The notes beneath the pieces were generated by a model that was given only the letters and a program-made list of their open reading frames with translations, did no database searches and was not told where the DNA came from. Shown here piece after piece: positions 1 through 7,828 of a stretch of 39,319 bases of DNA. A program made the translations under genes and the position numbers. Position 1 is the stretch's first letter; every line of letters begins with the position of its first letter. The DNA comes from Collinsella sp. (GTDB lineage: Bacteria > Actinomycetota > Coriobacteriia > Coriobacteriales > Coriobacteriaceae): assembly GCA_019419645.1 (NCBI GenBank), contig DXZN01000013.1, positions 1-39,319 of the forward strand. The letters run 5' to 3'.

Positions 1-88
1 CCCCCTTTAGACACAGGAAAAGATCCGATCTTTTGCCAAAGCATTTCGGAACGGTTTCAAAACCGCAGGTAGAAGTGTTAACGACCGG

Positions 89-119
89 TAAACGGTCGAT
101 TTATCACCGTGAGCGGTGC
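89..119 (+). promoter_or_regulatory. 21-bp-period AACGG direct repeat, site A (aga operon)
   Basis: AACGG starts at 91 and AGCGG at 112, exactly 21 bp apart, with a 16-bp AT-leaning spacer that begins TCGATT. The same arrangement recurs at six other intergenic places in this window. It lies about 50 bp upstream of the likely -10 of the PTS operon, a position that suits an activator. Binding is inference. Confidence 0.5.
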
Positions 120-165
120 AAAAACGTTTTACCGTATGAATCAACGAAAGCGACCTCTTCTGGGG

Positions 166-174
166 TGATATAGT
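166..174 (+). promoter_or_regulatory. Probable extended -10 promoter of the aga PTS operon
   Basis: TG at 166-167, one spacer base and TATAGT at 169-174 form an extended -10. No good -35 hexamer lies 17 bp upstream, which fits an activator-dependent promoter. Transcription would begin near 181, just before the GntR-type operator. Confidence 0.35.
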
Positions 175-189
175 GACAACAACACGTCA

Positions 190-206
190 CGTGGTTACTA
201 CCAGTT
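190..206 (+). promoter_or_regulatory. NagR/DasR-like operator upstream of the PTS operon
   Basis: TGGTTACTACCAG at 192-204 is an inverted repeat (TGGT, 4 bp, ACCA). The same 13 bases recur at 4484-4496 in front of agaS. HutC-type GntR repressors of the NagR/DasR group bind dre-like sites of this layout. The gntR gene at 3712 is the obvious partner. A further ACCACTGGT lies at 212-220. Confidence 0.55.
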
Positions 207-320
207 TAGAAACCACTGGTCTTCAAAGTACGCTTTCTAAGAAGCTTTAAGGGCGAGCGCCCGCTGGCTTCCGAAAATCATCGGACTCAGATCGTACACA
301 CCTTCGGAAGGGAAATTTGA

Positions 321-764
321 ATGGTTGGCTTTATTCTTACCGGTCATGGACAGTTCGCACCCGGCCTCGCAAGCGCTATCGCTATGGTTGCTGGCGACCA
401 GCCCGCTTTTACCGTCGTTCCTTTTGAGGGCGACCAGGCTGCTTCCTACGGTGAGGATCTCCGCGCCGCTATTACCGCCATGCGCGAGGAGTGCGATGGC
501 GTGCTCGTCTTTACCGACCTGCTTGGTGGCACCCCGTTCAACCAGGCGATGATGATTGCCCAGGATGTCGACAACGTCGAGGTTCTGACCGGCACCAACC
601 TTCCCATGGTTATTGAGCTTCTGTTCCTCCGCGGCAACGCCACGCTCGCCGAGCTTGGCGAGCAGGCCGTGACCGTTGGCCAGACGGGCATCACCGCCCA
701 GACGGTCGCATCCGTTGCCGGCTCCGACGAAGAGGATATCTTCGGCGACGAGGACGGCATCTAA
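321..764 (+). CDS. agaF: PTS mannose-class EIIA domain protein (GalNAc/galactosamine type)
   Basis: Cytoplasmic phosphocarrier, 147 residues, first gene of a five-gene mannose-class PTS operon. It takes phosphate from HPr on the histidine of the N-terminal GHG motif (residues 8-10) and passes it to EIIB. The family pattern FTDLLGGTPFN is present near residues 64-74. The length is normal for a stand-alone EIIA. The ATG at 321 has an AAGGG ribosome site about ten bases upstream. The C-terminus is acidic (DEEDIFGDEDG). The stop overlaps the next start as TAATG, so yajC is probably translationally coupled. Substrate is inferred from the downstream agaS and nagA genes; another amino sugar or galactose cannot be excluded. 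Confidence 0.85.
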   Translation: MVGFILTGHGQFAPGLASAIAMVAGDQPAFTVVPFEGDQAASYGEDLRAAITAMREECDGVLVFTDLLGGTPFNQAMMIAQDVDNVEVLTGTNLPMVIELLFLRGNATLAELGEQAVTVGQTGITAQTVASVAGSDEEDIFGDEDGI

Positions 765-1045
765 TGGCCGATTTCGGAGCCAACGTCCTGAGCTCCTCGG
801 TCGCCCTTTTAGGCCTGCTTGTCATCATGGGCTTGATTTACACCATCTGGTCGCAAATCAACATGAAGAAGAAGCAGAAGTACTTCAAGGAGCTGCACAC
901 CGAGCTCAAGCCGGGTCAAGAGGTTCTTTTCGCCGGCGGTATCTACGGAACCGTCAAAGGCATCGAAGGCGAGAAGGTCCAGATCAAAGTCCGATCCGGA
1001 GCCGTCGTAGATGTTTCGCGTTACGCGATTCAGGAGATCAAGTAA
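764..1045 (+). CDS. YajC-like single-span membrane protein in the PTS operon
   Basis: A 93-residue protein with one N-terminal transmembrane segment (about residues 10-29), then a basic cluster (MKKKQKYF) and a small cytoplasmic domain with the YajC-like pattern PGQEVLFAGGIYGTVKGIEGEKVQIKV broken over residues 48-75. YajC is the accessory subunit of the Sec translocase. YajC-like genes are known inside mannose-class PTS operons, for example in the pneumococcal hyaluronate locus. The start overlaps the EIIA stop by one base. It may help insert or stabilise the EIIC/EIID membrane complex; that role is inference. A general Sec role is the alternative. Confidence 0.8.
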   Translation: MADFGANVLSSSVALLGLLVIMGLIYTIWSQINMKKKQKYFKELHTELKPGQEVLFAGGIYGTVKGIEGEKVQIKVRSGAVVDVSRYAIQEIK

Positions 1046-1081
1046 CTGTCGTCAGCAAATAACGAAAGGAAGCTGATCAAC

Positions 1082-1564
1082 ATGGCAGAACCCAACATTC
1101 TTCTTACCCGCATCGATAACCGACTGGTTCATGGTCAGGTTGCCACCCAGTGGAACTCCACCCTGGGCTCCAACCTCATCCTCGTCGCCAACGACGACGT
1201 GGCGTCCAACACCATGCGCCAGAACCTCATGAAGATGGCCGCTCCCGCCGGCGTCGCTACGCGTTTCTTCTCTCTGCAGAAGACCATCGACGTCATTGGC
1301 AAGGCGAGCCCGCGCCAGAAGATCTTCATCGTGGCCGAAACACCGGAAGACGTGCTTACGCTCGTCAAGGGCGGTGTGCCTATAAAGAAGGTAAACATCG
1401 GCAACATGCACATGTCGGAAGGAAAGCGCCAAGTCGCCACCTCCGTCGCAGTTAACGACGAGGATGTCGCTGCGTTTAAAGAGCTGCAGGAATTGGGGGT
1501 GGAGTTGGAGATCAGGCGCGTTCCGAGCACGCCTGTTGAGGACACGAGCAAGCTCTTCTCGTAA
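1082..1564 (+). CDS. agaV: PTS mannose-class EIIB (GalNAc/galactosamine type)
   Basis: A 160-residue cytoplasmic EIIB that receives phosphate from EIIA on a histidine and gives it to the incoming sugar. The catalytic motif RIDNRLVHGQV is intact, with His17. The conserved LVKGGVPIKKVNIGNMH region lies near residues 96-112. The ATG at 1082 follows a good AAAGGAAG site. It sits 37 bp after yajC and 90 bp before EIIC in one operon. A paralogue of the same length at 10818 has lost this histidine. The specificity assignment rests on neighbouring genes. Confidence 0.88.
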   Translation: MAEPNILLTRIDNRLVHGQVATQWNSTLGSNLILVANDDVASNTMRQNLMKMAAPAGVATRFFSLQKTIDVIGKASPRQKIFIVAETPEDVLTLVKGGVPIKKVNIGNMHMSEGKRQVATSVAVNDEDVAAFKELQELGVELEIRRVPSTPVEDTSKLFS

Positions 1565-1654
1565 TCCTCGTGATCCACGTTGTCAGGAGTGAAACCCTGA
1601 CGTTCTGTACGTGAAATCCAAAGTGCGTACATACATTTTGAAAGGAGGAGCAAG

Positions 1655-2455
1655 ATGGAATACTCGATCATCCAGATCGCTCTGGTCTTCGTCGTCACGT
1701 TCATCGCGGCAATCGACCAGTTTGACTTCCTCGAGTCTCTCTATCAGCCCATCGTCACCGGCGCCGTCATCGGTCTTATCCTTGGCGACCTCAACACCGG
1801 TCTTCTCGTGGGTGGTACCTATCAGCTCATGACGATCGGCAACATGCCGATCGGAGGCGCTCAGCCGCCTAACGCCGTCATCGGCGGCATCATGGCAGCC
1901 ATTCTCGCTATCGCCACGGGCCTCGAGCCCAACGCGGCAGTCGGCCTCGCCATTCCGTTCGCTCTGCTTGGCCAGCTTGGCGTTACCCTGGTCTTCACGC
2001 TTATGTCCCCGCTTATGTCCACGGCCGATAACATGGCTCACAACGCGGACACCAAGGGCATCGAGCGCCTGAACTACTTCGCCATGGCTCTGCTCGGCCT
2101 GATCTTCGCTGTCGTCGTCACCCTGTTCTTCATCGCTGGCGCTACCATCGGTCAGACCATCGCTTCTGCCATCCCGACTTGGCTGCAGACCGGTCTCTCC
2201 GCTGCAGGCGGCATGATGCGCTTTGTCGGCTTCGCCGTCCTGCTCAAGGTTATGATGAACCGCGATATGTGGGGCTTCTTCCTCATGGGCTTTGGCCTCG
2301 CGCTCATCACCGTTGCCAACGATTCGCTGGCAACCCCTGCTCTGCTCATCCTCGCTCTCATCGGCTTCGGCATCGCTTTCTGGGACTTCCAGCAGCAGAC
2401 CGAGCTGAAGGGTGCAGCTGTTTCTGACGGAGGTGACTTCGAAGATGGCATCTAA
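1655..2455 (+). CDS. agaW: PTS mannose-class EIIC, membrane permease subunit
   Basis: A 266-residue integral membrane subunit that with EIID forms the sugar channel of a mannose-class PTS. Several hydrophobic helices are visible, together with the family signature near residues 55-75 (GTYQLMTIGNMPIGGAQPPN). The start is fixed by an AAAGGAGG ribosome site directly upstream. Its last 11 bases overlap the start of EIID, so the two subunits are probably made in equal amounts. The chain ends in a charged tail (DGGDFEDGI). Confidence 0.88.
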   Translation: MEYSIIQIALVFVVTFIAAIDQFDFLESLYQPIVTGAVIGLILGDLNTGLLVGGTYQLMTIGNMPIGGAQPPNAVIGGIMAAILAIATGLEPNAAVGLAIPFALLGQLGVTLVFTLMSPLMSTADNMAHNADTKGIERLNYFAMALLGLIFAVVVTLFFIAGATIGQTIASAIPTWLQTGLSAAGGMMRFVGFAVLLKVMMNRDMWGFFLMGFGLALITVANDSLATPALLILALIGFGIAFWDFQQQTELKGAAVSDGGDFEDGI

Positions 2456-3527
2456 TGAGTATGTGATCCCGGAGCACTACGAGGATCTCACTCCTGCTCC
2501 GCAGCTCGACCAGAAGACCCTCAACAAGATGGCTTGGCGCTCCTGCTTCCTGCAGGCATCGTTCAACTACGAGCGCATGCAGGCCGCTGGCTGGCTTTAC
2601 TCCATCATCCCCGGTCTGGAGAAGATCCACACCAACAAGAACGACCTCGCGGCTTCCATGAGCCACAACCTGGAGTTCTTCAACACCCACCCGTTCCTCG
2701 TCACCTTTGTTATGGGCATCGTGCTTTCGCTCGAGCAGAACAAGGTTGACATCCCCACGATCCGCGCCGTCCGCGTCGCCGCAATGGGCCCGCTCGGTGG
2801 TATCGGTGACGCCCTGTTCTGGCTGACGCTCGTGCCTATCACGGCCGGCATCACCTCCAACATGGCCATCAACGGCAACGCCGCTGCGCCGATCATCTTC
2901 CTGGTGATCTTCAACGTCGTCCAGTTCGCTCTGCGCTTCTGGCTCATGAATTGGTCCTACAAGCTTGGCACCAGCGCTATTGACGCTCTGACCGCCAACA
3001 TGCAGGCCTTCACGCGTGCCGCTTCCATCATGGGCGTCTTCGTCGTCGGTTGCCTGGTCGTCACCATGGGTGGCACCCAGATCAACCTCCAGATCCCCAA
3101 CGGCACCACCCGTGGCCTTGCCCCTACTACCGTGATCGTCTCCGAGAAGGAGGCCGAGAACTTCACCGGTATGGAGGGCATCGATACCGAGACCGCTGAG
3201 GCCGGTACCATCGCCATGACCGATGAGGACGGCAACGCCCTCACCGCCGTCGATGCCGACGGCAACGAGGTCAAGTGCGGCGTCGCCGATCTGGGCAACG
3301 GCATGGAGTCCGTGACCTACGCTACCGTCACCGAGGATCCGGTCAACTTCTCTGTTGCCGACACCCTCAACACCATCGTCCCGAAGCTCGTCCCGCTTAT
3401 GCTTACGCTGCTGCTTTACTACATGTTCGCTAAGCACAGCTGGACCCCGACCAAGGGCATTCTGCTGCTCTTCGTTCTGGGCATCCTGGGCGCTGGCCCG
3501 CTTGGTCTCTGGCCGAGCATCTGGTAA
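2445..3527 (+). CDS. agaE: PTS mannose-class EIID with an unusual extra loop
   Basis: Membrane subunit of the sugar channel, 360 residues. The EIID core is clear: MAWRSCFLQASFNYERMQ near residue 28, then the MGPLGGIGDALFW motif near residue 114. Members are usually near 270-300 residues. The excess is an insertion at about residues 210-300 between the last two hydrophobic regions, acidic and rich in DG and DE pairs, probably facing outside. The ATG at 2445 was chosen because GGAGG lies 11 bases upstream; it overlaps EIIC by 11 bases. A hairpin terminator follows at 3594. Confidence 0.87.
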   Translation: MASNEYVIPEHYEDLTPAPQLDQKTLNKMAWRSCFLQASFNYERMQAAGWLYSIIPGLEKIHTNKNDLAASMSHNLEFFNTHPFLVTFVMGIVLSLEQNKVDIPTIRAVRVAAMGPLGGIGDALFWLTLVPITAGITSNMAINGNAAAPIIFLVIFNVVQFALRFWLMNWSYKLGTSAIDALTANMQAFTRAASIMGVFVVGCLVVTMGGTQINLQIPNGTTRGLAPTTVIVSEKEAENFTGMEGIDTETAEAGTIAMTDEDGNALTAVDADGNEVKCGVADLGNGMESVTYATVTEDPVNFSVADTLNTIVPKLVPLMLTLLLYYMFAKHSWTPTKGILLLFVLGILGAGPLGLWPSIW

Positions 3528-3593
3528 GGCTCTAGCTTGAGGGGTGTGTCCCTACGCGGCTCACACCCCGACCCCTTAAGCCATGTGTATGTT

Positions 3594-3634
3594 AAAAGCC
3601 GCGTGCTCGAAAGAGCGCGCGGCTTTTGTTTTCT
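3594..3634 (+). terminator. Terminator of the aga PTS operon
   Basis: AAAAGCCGCGTGCTC pairs with GAGCGCGCGGCTTTT around a GAAA tetraloop, followed by TGTTTT. It closes the operon 67 bp after EIID. Confidence 0.85.
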
Positions 3635-3711
3635 TGATGATTCGGGTGTGGCAGACAGATAATGCTAAACACCCAAGGTAGTAGCCTAGTTTGAGCAAAA
3701 GGGAGGATAGG

Positions 3712-4443
3712 ATGGCGATCGGAGCGCGTAAGCAACCGCTGTACGATCAGCTGGTCGATATTCTGACCGAAAAGATTGACCATGAATATCGCGCCGGTGA
3801 CATGATTCCTTCCGAGCGCGAACTTTCGGAGCGCTATGGTCTCTCGCGCACTACGGTACGCCTGGCTCTGCAGGAACTGGAGCGTTTAGGACTGGTGGTT
3901 CGGCAGCACGGTCGCGGTACCTTTGTGACCGACCGTTCGGCAAAAGCAACCAATCTTATGCAGTCCTACAGCTTTACCGAGCAGATGCGCGCGATGGGTC
4001 GAGAACCCGAGACCACGATTCTCGAGTTTTGCGAGATGGAGGCCGATAAGAATCTGGCCGAGCATATGGGATTGCGCATCGGTGATCGCATTTTTAAGCT
4101 CAAGCGCCTTCGTTCTGCCGACAACATGCCCATGATGGTCGAACGCAGCTATCTACCGGTTCGTCAATTTCTGTCCCTAAAGCGACCGCTGCTGGAGCGT
4201 AAGCCGCTTTACGATGTGATTGAGCAGGACTTTCAGCAAAAGATTCGCGTGGCCGAAGAGGAGTTCTATGCGAGCATAGCCCGTCCCACCGATGCCCACC
4301 TTTTGGGAATTGTCGAGGGCTCGCCTGTGCTCGATTTGGTCAGGACTACGTATAACGAGTCAAACGAGGTAGTGGAGTACACACTCTCGGTTGCTCGTGC
4401 CGATCAGTTTAAATACAAGGTTTACCACCAGCGCAGTAACTAG
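3712..4443 (+). CDS. GntR/HutC-family repressor, NagR/DasR/AgaR type
   Basis: A 243-residue transcription factor with an N-terminal winged helix (PLYDQLVDIL... IPSERELSERYGLSRTTVR, residues 10-60) and a C-terminal UTRA ligand domain of the HutC group, where hexosamine-6-phosphates bind in NagR and DasR. The ATG at 3712 follows GGGAGGA; an upstream TTG at 3691 is less likely. Two identical dre-like palindromes sit in front of the PTS operon (192-204) and agaS (4484-4496), the genes on either side, so it probably represses both until an amino-sugar phosphate appears. Confidence 0.85.
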   Translation: MAIGARKQPLYDQLVDILTEKIDHEYRAGDMIPSERELSERYGLSRTTVRLALQELERLGLVVRQHGRGTFVTDRSAKATNLMQSYSFTEQMRAMGREPETTILEFCEMEADKNLAEHMGLRIGDRIFKLKRLRSADNMPMMVERSYLPVRQFLSLKRPLLERKPLYDVIEQDFQQKIRVAEEEFYASIARPTDAHLLGIVEGSPVLDLVRTTYNESNEVVEYTLSVARADQFKYKVYHQRSN

Positions 4444-4481
4444 TGCTCGCATCGTTTCCATATGGTGATTCTTTGCATTTA

Positions 4482-4498
4482 ACTGGTTACTACCAGAT
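4482..4498 (+). promoter_or_regulatory. NagR/DasR-like operator and -10 of agaS
   Basis: CTGGTTACTACCAG at 4483-4496 is a 14-bp inverted repeat identical in its core to the one at 192-204. A consensus TATAAT follows at 4513-4518, so the operator covers the -35 zone of the agaS promoter. This is a classic repression position for the adjacent GntR protein. Confidence 0.6.
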
Positions 4499-4557
4499 AA
4501 CCAACCGAAGTGTATAATTGCACGTCAGAGGATTACTTCTAGAGAGAGGTATTAAAA

Positions 4558-5724
4558 ATGTTCGAGAAGAGTGTCGAGGAGCTCACCGAGCTCGGCGCCC
4601 AGATCACCACGGCCGAGATTGCTCAGCAGCCCGAGCTTTGGCGTGATACGCTCAACATCTATCGCGAGAATAAGGAGGCCATCGAGGCCTTCCTGGCCGA
4701 GGCTCGCGCTATGGGCGAGGGTCGTCTGTCCGTTGTCTTCACCGGTGCCGGTACGTCCGACTACGTTGGCGATACCTGCGCCCCGTACCTGCGTCACGCT
4801 GGCAACACTGATCTCTACGACTTTAAGCCCATCGCCACGACCGACATCGTGAGCGCCCCGCGCGACTTCCTGCGCGCCGAGGATCCCACGCTCGTGGTTT
4901 CCTTTGCCCGCTCTGGCAACAGCCCCGAGAGCCTTGCCGCCGTTGCCGTTGCCAAGGAGCTCGTCCACAACGTCAAGTTCCTCAACATCACCTGCGCTCC
5001 CGAGGGCAAGCTCGCCGTCGAGTCCGCCGATGATCCCAATGCGCTGACGCTGCTCATCCCGCGCGCCAACGACAAGGGCTTCGCCATGACCGGTTCCTAC
5101 ACCTGCATGACCCTGCTCTCCACCCTTATTTTCGACACTGCCTCTGACGAGCAGAAGGCCGAGTGGGTCGAGACGATTGCCAAGATGGGCGAGGAGGTCA
5201 TCTCCCGTGAGCCTGAGATCGCCGATTACCTGGCTGGCGACTTCAACCGCGTGACCTACTTGGGTTCTGGCTCCTTTGGTGGCCTTGCCCAGGAGAGCCA
5301 GCTCAAGATCCTCGAGCTCGCTCACGGTCTGGTTGCTACTTCCTACGACACCTCCATGGGCTATCGTCACGGACCTAAGTCCTTCGTCGACGATAAGACG
5401 CTCGTCTTCGTGTTCGTCAACAACGACGCCTACACCCGTCAGTACGACATCGACATCCTCAACGAGATCGGTGGCGACAAGATCGCTCAGCACACCGTTG
5501 CCGTTCAGCAGGATGGCGCTACCGTCTACGAGGGCGAGTCCTTCACCTTTAAGGGCTACGAGGCGCTTCCCGAGGGCTACCTTGCCCTGCCGTTCGTGAT
5601 GTTTGCCCAGGCTATCAGCCTGCTCAACTCCGTGCGCGTGGGCAACACGCCCGATACGCCGAGCCCCACCGGCACGGTCAACCGCGTGGTCAAGGGCGTG
5701 ACGATTCACCCCTTCACCGCTTAA
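4558..5724 (+). CDS. agaS: AgaS-type SIS-domain galactosamine-6-phosphate deaminase/isomerase
   Basis: A 388-residue cytoplasmic enzyme with two SIS (sugar isomerase) domains. The first shows FTGAGTSDYVGD (residues 60-71) and the phosphate-binding SFARSGNSPES (residues 118-128); the second shows the RHGPKSFVDDKTLVF region near residue 270. AgaS converts galactosamine-6-phosphate to tagatose-6-phosphate with release of ammonia. Placement between a GalNAc-type PTS and a NagA/AgaA deacetylase supports this reading. The ATG at 4558 follows AGAGAGG. It has its own promoter and dre-like operator and is closed by a terminator at 5743. A glucosamine-type SIS isomerase is the alternative. Confidence 0.87.
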   Translation: MFEKSVEELTELGAQITTAEIAQQPELWRDTLNIYRENKEAIEAFLAEARAMGEGRLSVVFTGAGTSDYVGDTCAPYLRHAGNTDLYDFKPIATTDIVSAPRDFLRAEDPTLVVSFARSGNSPESLAAVAVAKELVHNVKFLNITCAPEGKLAVESADDPNALTLLIPRANDKGFAMTGSYTCMTLLSTLIFDTASDEQKAEWVETIAKMGEEVISREPEIADYLAGDFNRVTYLGSGSFGGLAQESQLKILELAHGLVATSYDTSMGYRHGPKSFVDDKTLVFVFVNNDAYTRQYDIDILNEIGGDKIAQHTVAVQQDGATVYEGESFTFKGYEALPEGYLALPFVMFAQAISLLNSVRVGNTPDTPSPTGTVNRVVKGVTIHPFTA

Positions 5725-5742
5725 TCGCGTCCCCCTGTAAGG

Positions 5743-5785
5743 GCGCCCGTCCGCTCATAACGGCGGGCGGGCGCTTTTTGTTTTT
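5743..5785 (+). terminator. Terminator after agaS
   Basis: GCGCCCGTCCGC pairs with GGCGGGCGGGCGC, then TTTTTGTTTTT. It separates agaS from nagA, although read-through is possible. Confidence 0.85.
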
Positions 5786-5842
5786 ACATGGACCGGGTAT
5801 AAGCATTACCACAGTCAACTGCTTTAGAAGCAAGGAGTGCAT

Positions 5843-7012
5843 ATGAGCACGTACGCAATTAAGGCTGACAAGTTCTTCTTGCCGGCAGGCCCGCAACTGG
5901 GCGGCTATCTTATGGTCGAGGATGGCGTTTTTGGCGCCTGGCAGGCCGACGAGCCCTCTTGCGAGATTAAGGACTACACGGGATCGTGGATCGCACCGGG
6001 TATGGTCGATACTCACATCCATGGCTTCTATAACCACTCGACTACCGATAACGATCCCGAGGGCATCGATATCAGCTCGACCGAGCTCGCCCGTCGCGGT
6101 ACCACCAGCTGGCTGCCCACGACGTTCACCGATGGCGTCGAGCAGATCAAGGATGCCTGCGCCGCCATCGCCCAGGCGGACGAGGGCCGCGGCCCCGACT
6201 TCTGCGGTGCTCGCATTCAGGGCATCTACCTGGAGGGCCCCTTCTTTACCATGAAGCACGTGGGCGCGCAGAACCCCGCTTACCTGATTGACCCCTCCGA
6301 GGAGGTTTTCGACCAGTGGCAGGAGGCTGCGGGCGGTCGCATCGTTAAGAGCGCCATGGCCGCCGAGCGCGACGGTGCCGCTGCTTATGCGGCTGCTCTG
6401 AACGCCAAGGGCGTGGTGACCAGCATCGGTCACTCCGACGCCACCTACGATGAGTGCATCGCCGCTATCAATGCCGGTGCCAGCTGCTTTACGCATACCT
6501 ATAACGGCCAGCGCGGTCTGCATCACCGTGAGCCCGGTGTCGTGGGTGCTGCCATGTCCACGCCCGAGACCTACGCCGAGATCATCTGTGACGGCAAGCA
6601 CGTAAACCCTGCCGCCATCAAGGCGCTGCTGCAGGCAAAGGGCTGGCAGCACACGGTGCTCATCACCGACTGTCTGGGTTGCGGCGGCATGCCCGAGGGC
6701 AGCTACACCAGTGGTGGCATGGATGTCATCATGAAGGACAACCTGTGCTGGCTCGCCGACGGCAAGAGCATTGCCGGCTCGGTGCTCACGCTTGCCCAGG
6801 GCGTCAAGAACATCGTCGACTGGGGCATCGCCAGCGCCGATATCGCCATTCGCATGGCAACCGAGGTGCCGGCACGCTCCGCGCACATCGAGGATAAGTG
6901 CGGCAGCATCATGCCGGGTCGCGACGCCGACTTTGTCGTGTTCGACCATGAGCTTACCCTCGTCGAGACGTATGTTGGCGGCCAGAGCGTCGGCAACGCC
7001 TTTACCGAGTAA
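5843..7012 (+). CDS. nagA: N-acetylhexosamine-6-phosphate deacetylase (NagA/AgaA family)
   Basis: A 389-residue amidohydrolase. It removes acetate from N-acetylgalactosamine-6-phosphate or N-acetylglucosamine-6-phosphate in the cytoplasm. Visible metal and active-site motifs are DTHIHGF (about residues 60-66), LEGPFF, GHSDATYDE, FTHTYNG and LITDCLG with the catalytic aspartate. The ATG at 5843 follows AAGGAG; a GTG two codons earlier lies inside that ribosome site. With agaS next door, the GalNAc-6-phosphate role (AgaA) is favoured over the GlcNAc one. A diverged copy of its last 42 codons lies at 9745-9870. Confidence 0.87.
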   Translation: MSTYAIKADKFFLPAGPQLGGYLMVEDGVFGAWQADEPSCEIKDYTGSWIAPGMVDTHIHGFYNHSTTDNDPEGIDISSTELARRGTTSWLPTTFTDGVEQIKDACAAIAQADEGRGPDFCGARIQGIYLEGPFFTMKHVGAQNPAYLIDPSEEVFDQWQEAAGGRIVKSAMAAERDGAAAYAAALNAKGVVTSIGHSDATYDECIAAINAGASCFTHTYNGQRGLHHREPGVVGAAMSTPETYAEIICDGKHVNPAAIKALLQAKGWQHTVLITDCLGCGGMPEGSYTSGGMDVIMKDNLCWLADGKSIAGSVLTLAQGVKNIVDWGIASADIAIRMATEVPARSAHIEDKCGSIMPGRDADFVVFDHELTLVETYVGGQSVGNAFTE

Positions 7013-7017
7013 CGATA

Positions 7018-7056
7018 GAAAAAGACGGCGGGCCCGAATCTACTCGGACCCGCCGT
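7018..7056 (-). terminator. Terminator of the flavodoxin gene, possibly shared with nagA
   Basis: ACGGCGGGcCCGA pairs with TCGGaCCCGCCGT. Read on the minus strand, it is followed by CTTTTTC. It lies between two convergent genes and may stop both. Confidence 0.75.
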
Positions 7057-7087
7057 ATGGGTTAAACGCTCAAAAGCACCTTCACAG

Positions 7088-7672
7088 TTACAGCTTGTTA
7101 GCGATCTTCTTTGCCGTGCGCTTAACGCCGGCCACCAGGCCTCCTGCAGGATGCTCCTTCTCGTATGCTAGGCGCTTCTCGCGCTTGGCGTACTCTTCGA
7201 CGATGATGTCGCCATACTCGTCTTCGATCTTGTCGAAGAAGTCGACGGCGCCCTTAATTTCCTCAGCGGTTGGGTGTCCCTTTTGGACACCGCCGGCGAG
7301 TTTGAACGGCCCCCACGTATCAAAGCCGGGGCAGCCGTAGACACCCATAAAGATGGCCTGCCTCATGCGGCAGATGCCATCGATATCCTTGCCGTACCAT
7401 TTGTTCTTGCCACCGTAGGTCATAAGGCCAAACACCTTGTCCTGCGGCTGCAGCACGTTCGTGAGCACGCGTGCCATGTCCTTGTCGATCTCGGAGTAAT
7501 AGATGCCCGTGGCGACACCAATCAGATGATATTCGTGCAGGTCGGGGTACTCGTTTTTACCGAGCGCCTTGACGTCGAGGGTATCGATCTCGGGGTGCGC
7601 CTCGACGATGGCGTCCACGAGCTTTTTCGTATTGCCGTGATGGCGCGAGGCGTAGAGGATGATGGTTCGCAT
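7088..7672 (-). CDS. Flavodoxin-like protein
   Basis: A 194-residue cytoplasmic FMN protein. It begins with a short beta strand and a phosphate-binding loop (MRTIILYASRHHGNTKKL), and has the flavodoxin-type strand and loop VATGIYYSEIDKDM near residue 55. The MTYGGKN segment would flank the flavin. The chosen ATG has GAAAGG upstream; the longer version lacks one. The C-terminal 50 residues are basic and charged beyond a standard flavodoxin. It lies opposite to the sugar genes and splits nagA from the lacX-lacC pair. Its electron partner is unknown; the flavodiiron protein at 33295 is a possibility only. Confidence 0.75.
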   Translation of the reverse strand: MRTIILYASRHHGNTKKLVDAIVEAHPEIDTLDVKALGKNEYPDLHEYHLIGVATGIYYSEIDKDMARVLTNVLQPQDKVFGLMTYGGKNKWYGKDIDGICRMRQAIFMGVYGCPGFDTWGPFKLAGGVQKGHPTAEEIKGAVDFFDKIEDEYGDIIVEEYAKREKRLAYEKEHPAGGLVAGVKRTAKKIANKL

Positions 7673-7828
7673 AAGAAGGCCTTTCAGCTGTAATTGCATC
7701 AATGTCTGTATGGTACCCCGTTACATGGCTGGGATACCGGACGCATCGATGAACGCGCGGGTTTGTCCTTTGGTTAGGGCCGAGACGGGTACTTGCGAGC
7801 AAAAAGCAGTTGTTCGAAAGGATGGGCA

